Source: Micrasema longulum
Lineage: Eukaryota; Arthropoda; Insecta; Trichoptera; Brachycentridae
DNA length: 64,000 nt
Assembly: GCA_022494885.1 (NCBI GenBank)
Contig: JAGVSM010000193.1
Coordinates: forward strand, 62,001 to 126,000
Direction of reading: 5' to 3'
Position numbers and translations under genes: made by a program. Positions 11,247-25,100 of this stretch are shown here, piece by piece (positions within the stretch are counted from its first letter, which is position 1; every line of letters starts with the position of its first letter). The notes beneath the pieces were generated by a model that saw only the letters and a program-made list of their open reading frames with translations, did not search any database and was not told the DNA's origin.

Positions 11247-11735
11247 TATAATTTTTCTCACAAATAATCATTGCACCGCGATTTTCATGGAACTACAAAA
11301 AACTTCAACCAATCATTGTATATTTGTTATTTTTTTGCATCCGAATATATCTAATTGTTTGTCTATAAATATAATTAACTATTTTTTTAGCACATTTCAG
11401 GTTATTTATTTTACATTCTATGTTTTGATCATAACAGATTATACTGCAGTCGATTTTTACGTCCATGCTTTCCTCTATCTAATAAAACCTATCAATTTCA
11501 ACAAATTAAATATAATCTGTAAAGCAAAAACATTATCACAATGCATGTTTAATCTTAATCACACATTGGAAATTGTTTTGACAGTTCGAACTAATAACTC
11601 ATTCTATGCTTTCGAGGACGACATGCGTCTGTTCATAACAGTCACGAATGCAATTTTTAAAATGTGCCCGTTTATGTACCTCGCGGCGCTACCGTTTGCA
11701 GGTTGAAATATGTTCGCTGTAATAGTGTGAACTAG
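11247..11735 (+). other. Sequence after ORF1, no ORF2 found
   Basis: An open frame of 180 codons (11164-11706) overlaps the ORF1 end in another frame. Its translation is hydrophobic and Asn/Ile/Phe-rich, as random AT-rich DNA gives, and shows no RT or endonuclease motif. I treat it as chance. Confidence 0.4.
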
Positions 11736-12449
11736 AGATGAAAATAATCGACTAAATTTACCAATCGAATGATTACTAATCGAATGAAGGAAATAATCGA
11801 ATTAGTCATTAGAATGAATCATTTATTTCCGGTATACCATAGACAGTAGACACAGAAATTTATTCAAAGACAAACTCCGTTTTTCGGGAGAAATATCCAT
11901 GCTTTGAGAATGTTAGGTACTTTTTTTTCCTTTATAAGAAAAAGAGCCTTCTACCAAAATGTGATAACATAAACAAGTGACATAGATTTACAAATTTAAA
12001 TTAAAAACAACACAAACATAAAGGAATAACAATATAAGCACAAGCAAAAAACGATACCTACATTGTATGAAAACTTAAGAGTTGGTTACATTCTAGAATA
12101 TTTTCAATTTATTTTACTCAAACTAATAATATTAAATGAAAAACAGAAGTCACGTTCTAATACGGATTTTATTTCTAGAAAGCCGGGACGTGAATATAAA
12201 AAAAGTCGTGTGTTTATTGTATGTAAACCTAATAAAAAAGTAATTCAAAATTATTTTTTTTTTAAAACAAATTAATACTGATTTTCAAACAAACAAATGG
12301 GAAAATGGCGACATGGTTTGAAAATTAAAAAATACCACCCGTAAAGCTCGCCCATTGGTCCATTTGTAGTCGAATGAATTCGTTAGTTTGGAAATTACCA
12401 ATTCATTCGATAGTCGGCGTGAGACTCGCCCATTGGTCTATTTGTAGTC
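11736..12449. repeat. Decayed element with TCGAATGA motifs, first half
   Basis: Dense words such as AATCGACTAAATT, CAATCGAATGATT and AATCGAATGAAGG at 11740-11820 recur near 12367-12460 (GTCGAATGAATTCG; CATTGGTCYATTTGTAGTCG twice, at 12352 and 12430). Similar words return at 12994-13080 after a LINE insertion. It is probably a DNA-transposon remnant; the superfamily is not resolved. The middle (11830-12350) is AT-rich with no coding signal. Confidence 0.45.
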
Positions 12450-12462
12450 GAGTGAATTCATT

Positions 12463-12980
12463 CTTCTTTTTCTTCTTCGTATTTTCATGGTCTTTTCACA
12501 TCTCAACTTGGGTGTTCTGGCCAGTGTCGAGTATTTTTTTTATTTTTTTTTTTACATATATACACATGTGTTAGTAATATAATATGTACAAGTTAGTATT
12601 TAATATAATATATACATATAATGATAAAACATATTTACAGCTTTACACCATTTACAACTAGATATTTACATAATAGGGAATGGGATATTAATATCAGAGA
12701 GGTCAGATAGGAAATCAGGATAGTAATCATTTATGGGGCATCCAAAAAAAAATGGTTTAAATCTTCCTCATCTAGCTGACATTCGCAAATGGAAGAGTCT
12801 CGGACATGTATTCTGAACAGGTGAGAACCATTGCAGCAGTGCCCAATGCGCATTCTGCATATGGAGGATGTCTCAAACTTGTTCAGAATCACTTTGGAAA
12901 ACCAAGGCTTTTCTGTTACATTTGGTTTCAGTTGGAAAAGATGTTTACCCTTGGCTTGGGAGGAGGCTACCCAATATTCT
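12463..12980 (-). mobile_element. 5'-truncated LINE with 13-bp target-site duplication
   Basis: The perfect duplication GAGTGAATTCATT lies at 12450-12462 and 12981-12993. The minus strand encodes the end of a LINE ORF2 with the typical zinc-like C-terminus: RMRIGHCCNGSHLFRIHVRD, then SSICECQLDEEDLNHFFLDAP, then a stop. The 3' end, at the low coordinate, is a purine-rich AAGAAGAAAAAGAAG tail. The CCHC-type end suggests an I/jockey-group element, tentative. Confidence 0.85.
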
Positions 12981-12993
12981 GAGTGAATTCATT

Positions 12994-13085
12994 TGACTAC
13001 ATTACTGCATTCGGGCTTTCAGTCGACTACATTTACTCATCGAATGTAGTCGACTACTTTCATTCGACTACTTATATCGGTAGTG
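12994..13085. repeat. Second half of the split element next to the GPATCH1 promoter
   Basis: Repeated GTCGACTACATT, ATCGAATGTAGTCGACTAC and TTCATTCGACTAC words continue the element interrupted at 12450. It ends less than 100 bp before the GPATCH1 start codon, so it may contribute to the promoter or 5' UTR. Confidence 0.5.
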
Positions 13086-13176
13086 TGAACTGCGTTGACG
13101 TTTCGTTGTAAACACGGAGTTCTGCATTTTTAGGTTATAATAACTGATAAAATAAATAGTTTTGTAAAATATAAAC

Positions 13177-16100
13177 ATGAGCGACGACTCTGATGATGAA
13201 AACTGTTGCAGATATGGAACTCCATTAGATCCATATGATGAAGGTAACCCGCATAGCTATATTTTAATTGAGCAATATTTTTTCGAGTTCATGCTAATAA
13301 TAATGAAAACACAAATATTAAATAAGCATTAAAAAAATATTCATTAATTACATTGACTTGAAAACTGATAAAATAAAAAAAAAACAAAACTCTTATGGGC
13401 TACTATGATTTTATAGTACAAAATATTCGACAACCTGTTAATGCCTCCAAATACAAATTTTGTCAATTTTAGTCGATTCTTATTTGCAGTTTGTTTTGAT
13501 CTGTGCCAATAAGTAGTGGATTTAATCCTAGAAACTTTATTATCCTATTGTATTGATTGAAAATCGCCCAAAAGTTAAAATATTTGGGTAAATCATAAAA
13601 TAGAAAAGTATTTGTTGAAGTATGATGTGGTATGTCAAGGAATGGAAAGTGTTTGTGTAAATTAAATGTATTTGTAATAATATAATCTTGGACTGGCACC
13701 CGAAGGGTAACCACCTTACTCTCATGTAGCAAAAATATCTAATCAGTATTTGCCTATAACCCCAGTGTGTGTAAGGGATGCTTATTAAAATGCACGCCGT
13801 GTTTTTATATATTTGTGTAACAACTATGGTGAAGGTGTATAGTGGGTTTTGCATGTTGGTTTGATTAGTGTCCTAACAAAGAGTTGGGTACATCTCGAAA
13901 CCGGTAGACATAGAAATGTCAGTAAGTGGTTATATACAAATATTTGATAACATTTAGTAAAAAATGAATAAATTACATAAATCAATTCTGTTTTAGATGA
14001 GGTACCAAAGAAGAAGTCTTCATATCAGGATGTGAGCGAGCAGTATGCTCTGGATGCCAATGGCAAGAGAAGGTTTCACGGAGCTTTCACTGGGGGCTTC
14101 TCAGCCGGTCATGGTAACACCGTGGCGGTTCCCGAGGGCTGGACTCCCTCTTCCTTCAAAAGCTCCCGATCTGACCGAATTCAGAAACCGGTAAGTCTAC
14201 TTCTACTGCTGAGACCTGGGAATGTGAGAGCGCTTACCCTCAACTGAATTTTTATTTAAAAAAAAATAAAATATTTTAATATAATAAGAGCATTCATCAT
14301 CATCATTCCATGTTCGCTCCCTAGTTGGAGCATATGGTATCAGCAAAGAGCCTCCATGCATCTCTATCGGCTGCCAACTCCTTTGCGTCCTCCCAAGTCA
14401 TGTTCTCGTCCCGAAGTTCTGACATAAACTGCCGATGAATAGTCAGCAGTGGATGTCCAGGATGTCGAGAACCTGATGCCTTGTAAAATAGACAAGCGTG
14501 GTTAAGGCTTTCAGGAGACATCCGTAGAACATGGCCAAGCCAACCGTATCGCCTCCGCTTGATGACAGTTGTCACCGGAGTTTGCTGCGTCCGTTCTCTT
14601 ATTACTTCATTCCGCACAAAGTGAAACCACCGCACACCCAAGATTCTTCTGAGACACCTATTCTCAAAACTTAGTATTTTGCTGTTTTGGGCCCTAGGTG
14701 CCACGATTCGCATCCATAGAGGAGAATAGGTGCTATGCAGGCGTTATATAGGCGGCATTTGGTTTTCACTGAGTAAATATCCGATCTCCAGACAGCCTTC
14801 CTACTTTTGAATGTGGCGCCTGCTACTACTAACCGCACTCCCAGTTCTTTTTGAAAGCTGCCATTTTTTTACAAGCATTAGTTTTACACATTTGATAACC
14901 ATATTTGCCACAGCAAATCGGTTTCTTAGAATAGACATTTGCCCATATAGAAACCGATTGCAACATTAGGCATATTAATATTTCTGGCTGCCGACCCTTC
15001 ATATACTGAGCCTACTCCCTGTACAAGCAAAATTTGTAAGAGTGTTTTTTGTAATATATGAAATGTATGTACAAATAAATAAATATGATTTTTTTTACAG
15101 CAATTTCAAAAGCCAGAAGATTTTATGGATGATGAAGATCGAAGCGAATTCGGCATAGCACCCAAAGAGCTTCGCACCACAAATGACTTTGGGGGAAATA
15201 AAAGAAAAAAAACAACACAATTTCACGATGGACCGATTCCAGGTACTTGTGCGTTTTTATATAAATAACTTCTGTTCAGGTTCTTGTCAGGATATGATTC
15301 GTTAGAAGGTTATCCCAATTTTAGAATTACTTACAGTTATTTAGAATTACGTAGGTCGTAATTATTAAATCTCATTATTTTATTCAACATGCAATCACAT
15401 CGAAGCAATAAGTTATTGTCTTCTGTTGTTTTCAAATAGTATAGGAGCTCCCTTCATCAACAAGTAAAAGTCCTACATACCTAAATATAAGAAATCTTCT
15501 ATAATGAACAACATAAATATAGAAAGAAATCCTTATTCACTAACTTTAAAATTTAGGTCAGCCAGTACTGCAGGTTTTACTAGAGCCAGTGCATGAAACA
15601 GCAGCTATGAAGATTCTTCGCAGTATGGGATGGAGACCGGGGAAGGGAGTCGGAGAAAAACTAACTAGGAAAGAAAAGTCCAAGGTTAAAAAAGTGTATT
15701 CCTGTCATGTACCCGAGGAGTTTAGAGTAAGTATTTGCTTTGCTGCATAAATTTCGCTTAATTTAATAATGACTATTTTTCCCTGGAATGGTAGAATTGT
15801 ACACAATTTGATCTGAGAATTTTTCTCGGTAATTTGTTATTTAGTGTTGTTGTTTAATTACCATTTTTTTAATGGTCATGACAGGAATTTGATCTAAATG
15901 AAGGTGGATAACTACAAGAAAATTTATGAGCATGTCAAAATCATGGTTTGGTAAATTATTTTTAAATCCGTCCTTTTTTTTTGTTGTTTTTTTTACAATA
16001 TACATAAAAAGTAAAACAGAGTATTAAAAAAATAAAGGATACTTAAATAGCAATGAAATACATATTAATGGTAAAAATAGTAAACAAAAAATCCCGCAAA

Positions 16101-19100
16101 GGCATAGCCTGTTCGTGGGTAAACAAGAAAATGTTAATGAATTTTTGCTCCTATAATAAATTGACAGTTATAATATTTTTGTGTAACAAAAGAAAGAGAA
16201 AATAAAATATTCTGTAAAAGATTATATGGTTTTTTAAAAAGTAATTAAAAAAGGAAATAAAAAACATTAAAAAACACATTAAAATATTCATTATTATTAA
16301 AGGGCAACAAAATATATCATAGAAAAAAGAGTTCATATCTTTAGTTTGAATCCAGGATAGTGCGTGTTTTTTAAAAGAAGGAAAATTTCGAAAGTTTGGA
16401 ATCAATGAAATATTATCAGAAAAAAAAAATTTTTTTTGGGCCTATAAAATATGCATGTCTCAGTGCGAGCCTCGTTTTACAATGTGGTATTTCTAACATA
16501 CGATTCCTTCTTTGACTTGATCCATTTGAATTACTTGTAAATAAATTTTGGTTTAATATGTATTTTAAACATTGAAAACAATATATTTGTCTTATGTCTA
16601 AAAGTTTAGCTTCTAGGAACAATTGGAAAGAGGGAAAAGTGCGATTTTTGTGAAGCATTATTTTAATTTTTTATTTACTTCACTAATAATTTCCCCAAAA
16701 AGGTCTTTACTTCTGTTGAAGTATGCGTGAAGGGGCCTATTGTTGAGGTCCACAGTTGTGTTGGACACCCAGTTCGTCGACTCTATTTTGTCTGCAGGTA
16801 GGTCGGTCAGCGTGCCCACGCTACGCGGATATGTTTTCATACCTGCCACTACAGGCTAAAGCATGGCGAAGGAAGCTGGCGGAAGTCCTACATCCAACAT
16901 CTCACGCGTAGCCCTCACTTCATACAGTTAAAATTGGTTTCTAACTACTAACTTATATTTATTTTTATTTATTTATTTATTTAACACACATTTTTCCAGA
17001 AAAATATATTTACACAATCTTATACTTACAATTTTAAGTTGACTTATAAGATATACATTTATCAAAAAGACAATTTCAAAAAGTACAATGTAAACATATT
17101 TATAAAGTCAAACAATAATATTTATGTACAATATATTTAGTACATCGGCACTGCTAAACTAGTCATATAGACTGATTCTCAGCAGCGCTGTATGTATTAG
17201 ATGTGTTTAATTTAAAGATAAAATAAAGCAATAGATAAAAATTAATTCCTTCTCTTTCCAGCCGACGTAGGTAAATCAACTTAATTTAAAAATAAGATAC
17301 AGACATATATATTGTTTTTAAATTCATTCTGAAATTCTACTGTACACATTTATGGCAGTTTGACGACAATGCTGCCTACCAACATACAGTAACCATTTAT
17401 TTTTTATTTTTTAAAAGCTGTTTTATACCTAAGCTTTTCCATTCCGGATTGATGCTGTTATACAGTTTAGGGCCCAAGAATATATAACACCTTTGAAAGA
17501 ATGCTGTCCTAGTTTTTGGTGTTACTACATAATTGTTTAATCGCAGTCGTGTACTATATCCATAAACAGGCGTGTACTACATGGTTTTGAAATTTGTTTT
17601 AGCCAAGTATTTCTATGGATTTAGAGGAAAAACCGGCCAGCCTAGACAGCGAGGACAGTTCTGAGGAAGATGAAGAATACTCGGAGATGTTGTTTGAGCC
17701 AGATGATCTGGAGCCGTATGTAGCGAAACCTAAAACAAACTGCTTTGGTCTGGGGTATTCCGGGCTGAGCCGCCATTCTGTTCTGGGTAGCTTTCACGAC
17801 TCCGATAGTGGACAGGGAGAGTGGAAAGGAAGCCATCTTGTCACTAGTGATAAAGGAAAAAAGGTCTGTTTGATTTAATTTGTCATAATTTTTCTTTCCG
17901 CATCCAGTGGTGCATAAGGCGCATCATTCGTATTATAATTGCACCGTATCTGGATCATTTTGTTACATGGGAGGTCTTACATTTCAGGTGTCAATCCAGG
18001 AACAATTAAATATTACAGCGTCGAACCACATTTCAGTTGGTTCAGTTCAGTGTCGAATATCGGCGTTAATTATAGTAAATAATTCAATATGTTCTGTTCG
18101 CAAAACAGTAAAAAATGGTGCAATTAAGTAAAAAGAGGTGTAATACAATAAATTGTGTAAAATTAAATCAAAATTAAATTATAAGCAAACAGGTACTGTC
18201 AATAGGTAAATCTGTGTTCTGAGATAACTGAAATAACATTTTTTTAAATACGACACACTGACAAAAAAATTATAAATCACACACAAACTCTTTATTGCTG
18301 CTCCGACTGGCTCCTTCCTTTAAATAAAGAAAACATAGTGGTACAAATTTGTACCGTAAGGGAATTGCAATATAAAAAGTAGCTATTTTTCTAGCATGAT
18401 AAATTTATAAAAATAAATTAAAAACCCACATCAAACCACAAAAATATTTGAAAAACAAAGAACTTATTTATAATCATAATTACAATATTGAGATTTGTCA
18501 TGTAGTAATTTTTTTGGAACTGATTACTTCAAAATGGCAGAAACTACTAAAAAAATGACCAAATATGTAGCTACAGTGATTAGTTACATCAAATGCATTC
18601 TCATACAAGAGGTATATTTGAAAATTTTAATGTAAAATCTATAAAACAACTTTATGTTAAAGATTTGTTACTATACGCACGTAAACATTATTCTCTACCT
18701 TCCGTTACAAATATAAGAGTTGCTAGATACTCCGACCTGATGCTGCAAAAAAATAAATACAACCTTTGGTCAAAGAGGATTGGCCTACTACTCGGTTAAA
18801 GTGTACAATCTACTTCCATTATCCATAAGGACAATAAGTAAGTTCTCACAATATAAAATTGCTATTAAGAAATAGATAGTGGAAGTGGGTTGCGCATGGA
18901 TCGATGAGTAGATCAAGCCAAATAGGTTAAATGTATGTACTGTTTATGTAATTTGTTGTTCTATTGGTTATGTTTTTTATGATTATTTTAGTTTTTTATT
19001 GTTTATATTGTTAATGATAATTAGGTTAATTAGATTAATTATGTTTTTTTATTGTTATTATTATGTTAACTTTGTTAAATAGCTAATCTTAGGCATGTTT

Positions 19101-22100
19101 CACATTTTGTAAAATGTTTCCCTCGGCACGGGACACCCCCCCCCCTACATTATTATGTATAAAAAAAAGAATGCACACAATGTAAAAGTATAAATAAATA
19201 TGAGTTACTTTACACTAGGACAAATTTGTACCTTCTGGGTACAGGGGTTAAACCAGCTAATGACAGGTCATTTGCCCTGTAAATGCCTACACTTCCTTAC
19301 TCCTTTCTCTAATATATAACATACTTTTCCTTTTCAGTATTTTTAGCTGAGAATAGCCATCAAGTGGAAAACTCTTGTTCATGGTCTTATCACACACAGA
19401 ATTGCATATTTTATTACATGGCAAAATATGTATACAACTGTCAAAATCCTTAACATGTTTTTAAGTATTTTATTCATGTAATTAATCATTTTTAGGTGTC
19501 TATAAGAGGCCAGGCATTCGGGGTGGGGGCTATGGAAGAAGAGGACGAAGATATCTACTCAAGAGAGGACCTCTCCAATTATGATTTTTCCTTAGACAAT
19601 TTGGGCAAGTCTAAAGACAAGAAAGAAAGTGGATCCAAGTCTAAAAAGCTACCAGTCTCATATCGATCTGTAAGTGTATCTTTTGTTAGTTAAAAGTTTG
19701 TGGGACTCACCCGGAAACCAATTTCCGCTGTCGCCTGACCTACTATCATCTTCAGAACTGTGCAGAAGGTGAATCATTCCTGTATGTCATCATCGTGGTC
19801 TACCAATGAATAAAATGACTCGCATACAGTCTGTGTTGAATCTCGCAGCGAGACTTATTTTTGGAATCTCTATCGAATCTGGAAGTTCAGTCACATCACT
19901 CCACAACTTCGGGAATTTCACTGGCTACGTTTTCCACAGAGGGTGAAATACAAACTCTGTTGGCTTATGTATAAGTCACTGCACAACTCTGCTCCAGGAT
20001 ATCTAAGGGAACTCTGCATTCCAGATGAACTAGCTGACATACGTCTTACGCTTAGATCAGCTACATCTACATCGAAAGGAAAAGTTATTATACCTCTACG
20101 CAAACAGCGCACTTAATACGGCGAACGCGCATTTGCGGTCGCAGGCCCTACGGCATGGAATGCTCTCCCAGCAGAGGTGCGAAACTGTGAGAGTAAAGTG
20201 ATGTTTCAAAAAAAACTTAAAACCCACTAGTTCTCTAAATCATTTGAATAAATCCTTAGCATGTGATGACAAAGTACACTGTTGTTCTTAAATTACAAAT
20301 GAAAAAAGCTGAAATTAAATTTATTTCTTTATATAGTCACTTTGTAAAACGCCCTCGGGGTATAATATTACAAAAATGGCTCTATATAAGTTATGGATAA
20401 TAATAATAATAATCATCATTCCCTTTCCGCACCAACCGGTGCATAGGGCACTGCATTGGTACACCAATCGCAGCGTATCTTGACTATTTTTGTTACTTGA
20501 AGGTAAGATGATCAGTCTTACGCTTCAGGCGCCAGTCCAGGGGACTATGAAATATTTTAGTGTGAAAACACCTTTTAAAATAAATATTTCATGTCAACCA
20601 TGTGAGGAATCGAACCTGAGACCTCTCGCATGGTAGGCAAACGCGTTGACCATTACACCACTGAAACAACACGCAACACTATGTGTGCATCATATTATGA
20701 TAAAAGAGAACAAAATCATGTAATATCTTACAGTAGTGTCTTGCAATAGCAATAATACCAAAAAATGGCTTGTGTTCTGAAATATCTGCTTTCTACACAG
20801 GTACTGGAAGGTTTTGTTCCCTCATTGAATAAAGTTTCTACCATCAAAGTCTATCCGCCTCCAGTTCTGCCTCGTGGATTTATTCCCTCAGTTAGTAAAC
20901 CTTCGAGATTCAGTCCTCTCGGTGAAGGCACATCGGGAGCTGTTCCAGAAGTTAGGGATAGAGGTAAGTCACTATTAAATCCTTTTTGAATTATTAAACA
21001 TATACAGAAATCAAGCTATGAATGTGTGGGGACTTCAAGTTCACCGGGAAATAAATGCCCACTGTCAGCTGACCTACTACTGTATTAAGGACAGGGCAGA
21101 AACAAAACCACAAGTTTTCTGTATGTAAACAACTAATTATCAAAAAATTCAATCGTCTATTGACAAACTGCCAATATGAGCAGATGTAAAGTTGCTGAGA
21201 ACCATGGAATCAGTACACAACCTCAAAATTTCATCAGAAAGTAAAATGAACACAGGACAATATATATTGCTTCGCCTGTTTATCTGAGAGAGCTCTTCCA
21301 ACCTCTATCACAACATGGACTATCTCTTCACTTTCGTAGCGAGAGAAACTCCTCCATTCATATCCCCTCTATCCCACCTGCTGACAAGCCTCAAAATAGA
21401 GCGGGTTATTCCTTAAAAAAAAAACCCTTTTGATACCCTTTCACTGCTGTAATTTTTTTGCCTCCTCTTTCACAGTAGTAGCTGCTCGATTGTGGAATAA
21501 TCTACCAATTAATGTTAGAGACACCTCTTCTTTATGTACATTTAAATCAATATTAAAATGTCACTATATAAATGTTTGAGTTGTTTCTTTCTCCTTCTTT
21601 CCTTCCCATCCCCTCTCCTCTCCTCTCCTCTCTTCGTAGTATAGTGTAAATTTTTAGTTAATTTTCGTTTTAAATTTTTGTATAAAATTACAAGATTCTG
21701 CATAATTACCTAGAATATCTCCATATACTTTAATTTTCTCAAACTGAAAGGTTTGTCTAGGTAGGAGAAAATTGCCTTAAGGCAATATGCCTGCCCTTAT
21801 ATGTATTTATAAATTGTATATGTATACAAAGTTTAAATAAATAAATAAAATCTGTTTGAGCTCTATATTTGTTTTTTTTCCAAGGTTTGGGTCGTCATGA
21901 TTTGAGCGCCAAACATCGTGGTGCTTTGTTGGGCGAAATAACATCGGACAGTCCTCCGAACGAAGCAGTTTCAACTCAAGAAGACACTTCAAATAGCAAA
22001 ACTAAAGAAATTCAATCTCAAACATTCGAGGAACGAATAGCAGCTATAACAGGGAGAAACGTCAGCTTCGTGTCTGACCCGAGTCAGACAGACGAAGCTA

Positions 22101-25100
22101 AGAAAGATGAAGATAATGCAACAACTTTTAAGCCATTTGCCTCGAATCCTAGTAAACAATTGAGGTACGAAAAGTACGTGGAATTGCGAAGTTCCGGACA
22201 AGATGTGACAAGCGAGGATCTTCAAACAAATGGGGAGAAAACAAGACTTACGGAATGGGAATGTGCACGGGAACTGTCGGAGTTTGAAAGATCTTTCAAA
22301 CTGTACAAGCCTCTTACTGGATTGATGAACGAAAGGTAATTATGCTTCTATTTAGATTTTTAAATTTAATTGAACTTACTGTACAATATACAATATTATA
22401 ATAATAAAAATACTTTATAGTTTTATTCCACTTTTATTTATAATTTTTTTTACCAGTGACCGGGTTTCGTCGTGACCGACGTCGTCAGACTGGTGGGAGA
22501 CTAAACAAATTTCTATGTTATATTGTACAAGTGCAAGCAGGGGTCGTTAATCATGATTTTATATAATTATGTAAATAAAAGAATTAAAATTAAAATCATT
22601 TAAGTATAAGGTGATAACAATTATAAGAATATAAGTTTAGTTTAAATGTATATAATAAAAACTGGTGTAAAATTTCTAATTTTATGAAGTTTTATAATGA
22701 AAATGTATTTGAATTACATGTATTTAAATTTAATTCAAACTATAACAGGGGCCGCTGGTTGGTAGTTCCATCGACAGCTAAGTCTCCGGGCCCGGGGGGT
22801 AATTAAGTGATTCTCTGAAAGCAAAAATTCCCGGCAGTTATGTTACTTGATCATTATAAAACTTCATAAAATTATACATTTTTCACCAGTTTTTATTATA
22901 TACATTCAAACAAAACTTATATTCTTATAATTGTTATTACCTTATACTTAAATGATTTTAATTTAAATTCTTTTATTTACATAATTAAATAAAATCATGA
23001 TTTACAACCCTTGCTTGCACTTGTATATAACATAGAAATTTGTTTAGTCTCCCACCAGTCTGACGACGTTGGTCACAACAAAACCCGGTCACTGGTAAAA
23101 AAAATAAAATATATAAATAAAAGTGGAATACAACTATAGTATTTTTATTATTATAATAAAAATGCAGTTCCACCAAGAAATGTCAGTAGAAAAACTAAAT
23201 GTATGTGGGATGTTTTCTTGTTGACGGAGGGAGGGAGCTTCTACCTAGATTTTTACTTTATGTTTATTTATTTAATTTCCAGAGGGCTCTTACAATATAC
23301 AGTTTAAAAGTGCATAGTGTATATAATAAATTAAAGCAGCAGTTATAATATAACATACGTTTAGTTTGTAATAACACCCGTAGATGGAAGGATCTGTGCT
23401 TTCTGAGACTAGAAGTGCTTCAAAATAAACTCAAGCGGTCTTAAAACAAAGTGTTCAATTAAATTTTTTTTTTGAACAGAGATATACTTTAATAAATTTG
23501 ATTGAAATTCAAACCTTTAAATTTAAATTCAAAATATGGGTATGCGACTGCAAACAACCGTTTTATTTCTTTTTAAGGTTTGTCTCTGCCACGCGTCCTG
23601 ACGAGGACATAAGTAAAGTAGAGAAGTCGCAGCGTGATAGCTGTTTGTACGCCGACCCTGAAAAGCTCGAGGCCGCCAGGGTCGGAATGTTTGGTAAGCT
23701 CACCAGAGAAATGAAGAAGTGGATTCCTGACTCTATGCTGTGCCGAAGGTTCAATATAGCGGATCCTCATGAGGGAGAGTAAGTAAAATGAATACCTTAC
23801 AATTGTGTCTATTTTTTTTCAAATTTAAAAATGATCACCAAAAGTAAAATTGAAAAGAAAATTTTCTGTTCTACAAGTTATTGTGTTTGTTTTTACATTA
23901 CATATATTATTTTATTTGATTACTAGTCTGCGAAATGGAAGGTTAAGTAGACGAAAGTGAACATTTTCGACACCTTCTGTTCAATCAAGAGAACAAAGGA
24001 AAAAACAAATAAGAATATATTGTTGACTCATTTGTTGTAAAATAATAAAGGAAATTTATCAGAGTCTGAAAAAAGTCGGTTAAATAATAACGCCTTTCTC
24101 GAAAACCATTATGAAAGTTTCATTATAAAACGTTGAAACGTTGTATGGATGTCAACATAAGTTGTGTCCTTTTTTTTCGACGATAGAAACAAATTACAAC
24201 AAATGAGTCAATAATGTATTATTATTATTATTATTATTATAATTCAGTTTGTAAAGGAGGGGTAATTTTACACAACCATACGGGCGACAGCCTAACCAAA
24301 AACTGATCCCCAGGAGTAATTTCTTCAGACTTAATTACTCCAAAATTGCCGAAACTATTCAAAAACGTCAAAATATGTACTGACAGTGATAAATTACATC
24401 AAACTCATTCTAATGTATGAGATCTTTTGCACCAGGGCAAATTTGTAGCGTCAGGGCAAAGGTTTAATAAACTCTCCGGCGAAATGCACTTTATTGCGCT
24501 TCAGTCACTTAGTCTTTTTTACCATTGATATGTAAAACTAGCAGACATTTTTTTTTTATTGTGGTAAAACAAACACTGCAAAAGCTATTAATTTTTCTTC
24601 TTTGAATGATCGATGATATAAATTGAATTAAAAATACTTTTTTTTGCTGTTGCAGAACTGGACAAGCAGAAAAAAACAAAAAGAAGTTGACTTATTCAAT
24701 ATTTGAATATTTAGAAGCACCCATGCATAGTAAAAACAGTTTTTTTAAAGAACATACCGGAGCTAAAAGCATTGATAAAAATAAAAGTTCTAATGGCAGT
24801 ATATCAATTAGTACAAATAAACAAAATGAAAACATCAACGAACCAAATAAAAATGACAGCATATTAAAGCCCGTTCTTCCTGAACCACTTAAATCAAAAC
24901 GTCTGACAGTTGCAGAATTATTTTTACAAGAAAAAGAAAAAGAACGGGAGAACTTAGCAAATAAAAAAGAGCAATTAGAATTCAATAAAGAAACTGAAAA
25001 ACATAAAACAAATGAAGATCCAGAAGAAATCAAAGAAACAATTGATAATTTCAACAAAATAGATCTATACAAAGCTATTTTCCTAAGTGATAGTGAATCA

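Noticed and set aside
11164..11706. 180-codon open frame overlapping the LINE ORF1
   Set aside because: Different frame, low-complexity hydrophobic translation, and no RT or endonuclease motif.
17864..17869. Wrong exon 5 end because of the weak donor GTCTGT
   Set aside because: It keeps phase 0 into exon 6, and the joined protein matches the family across the junction ([14 protein letters not shown]). No better GT is nearby in frame.
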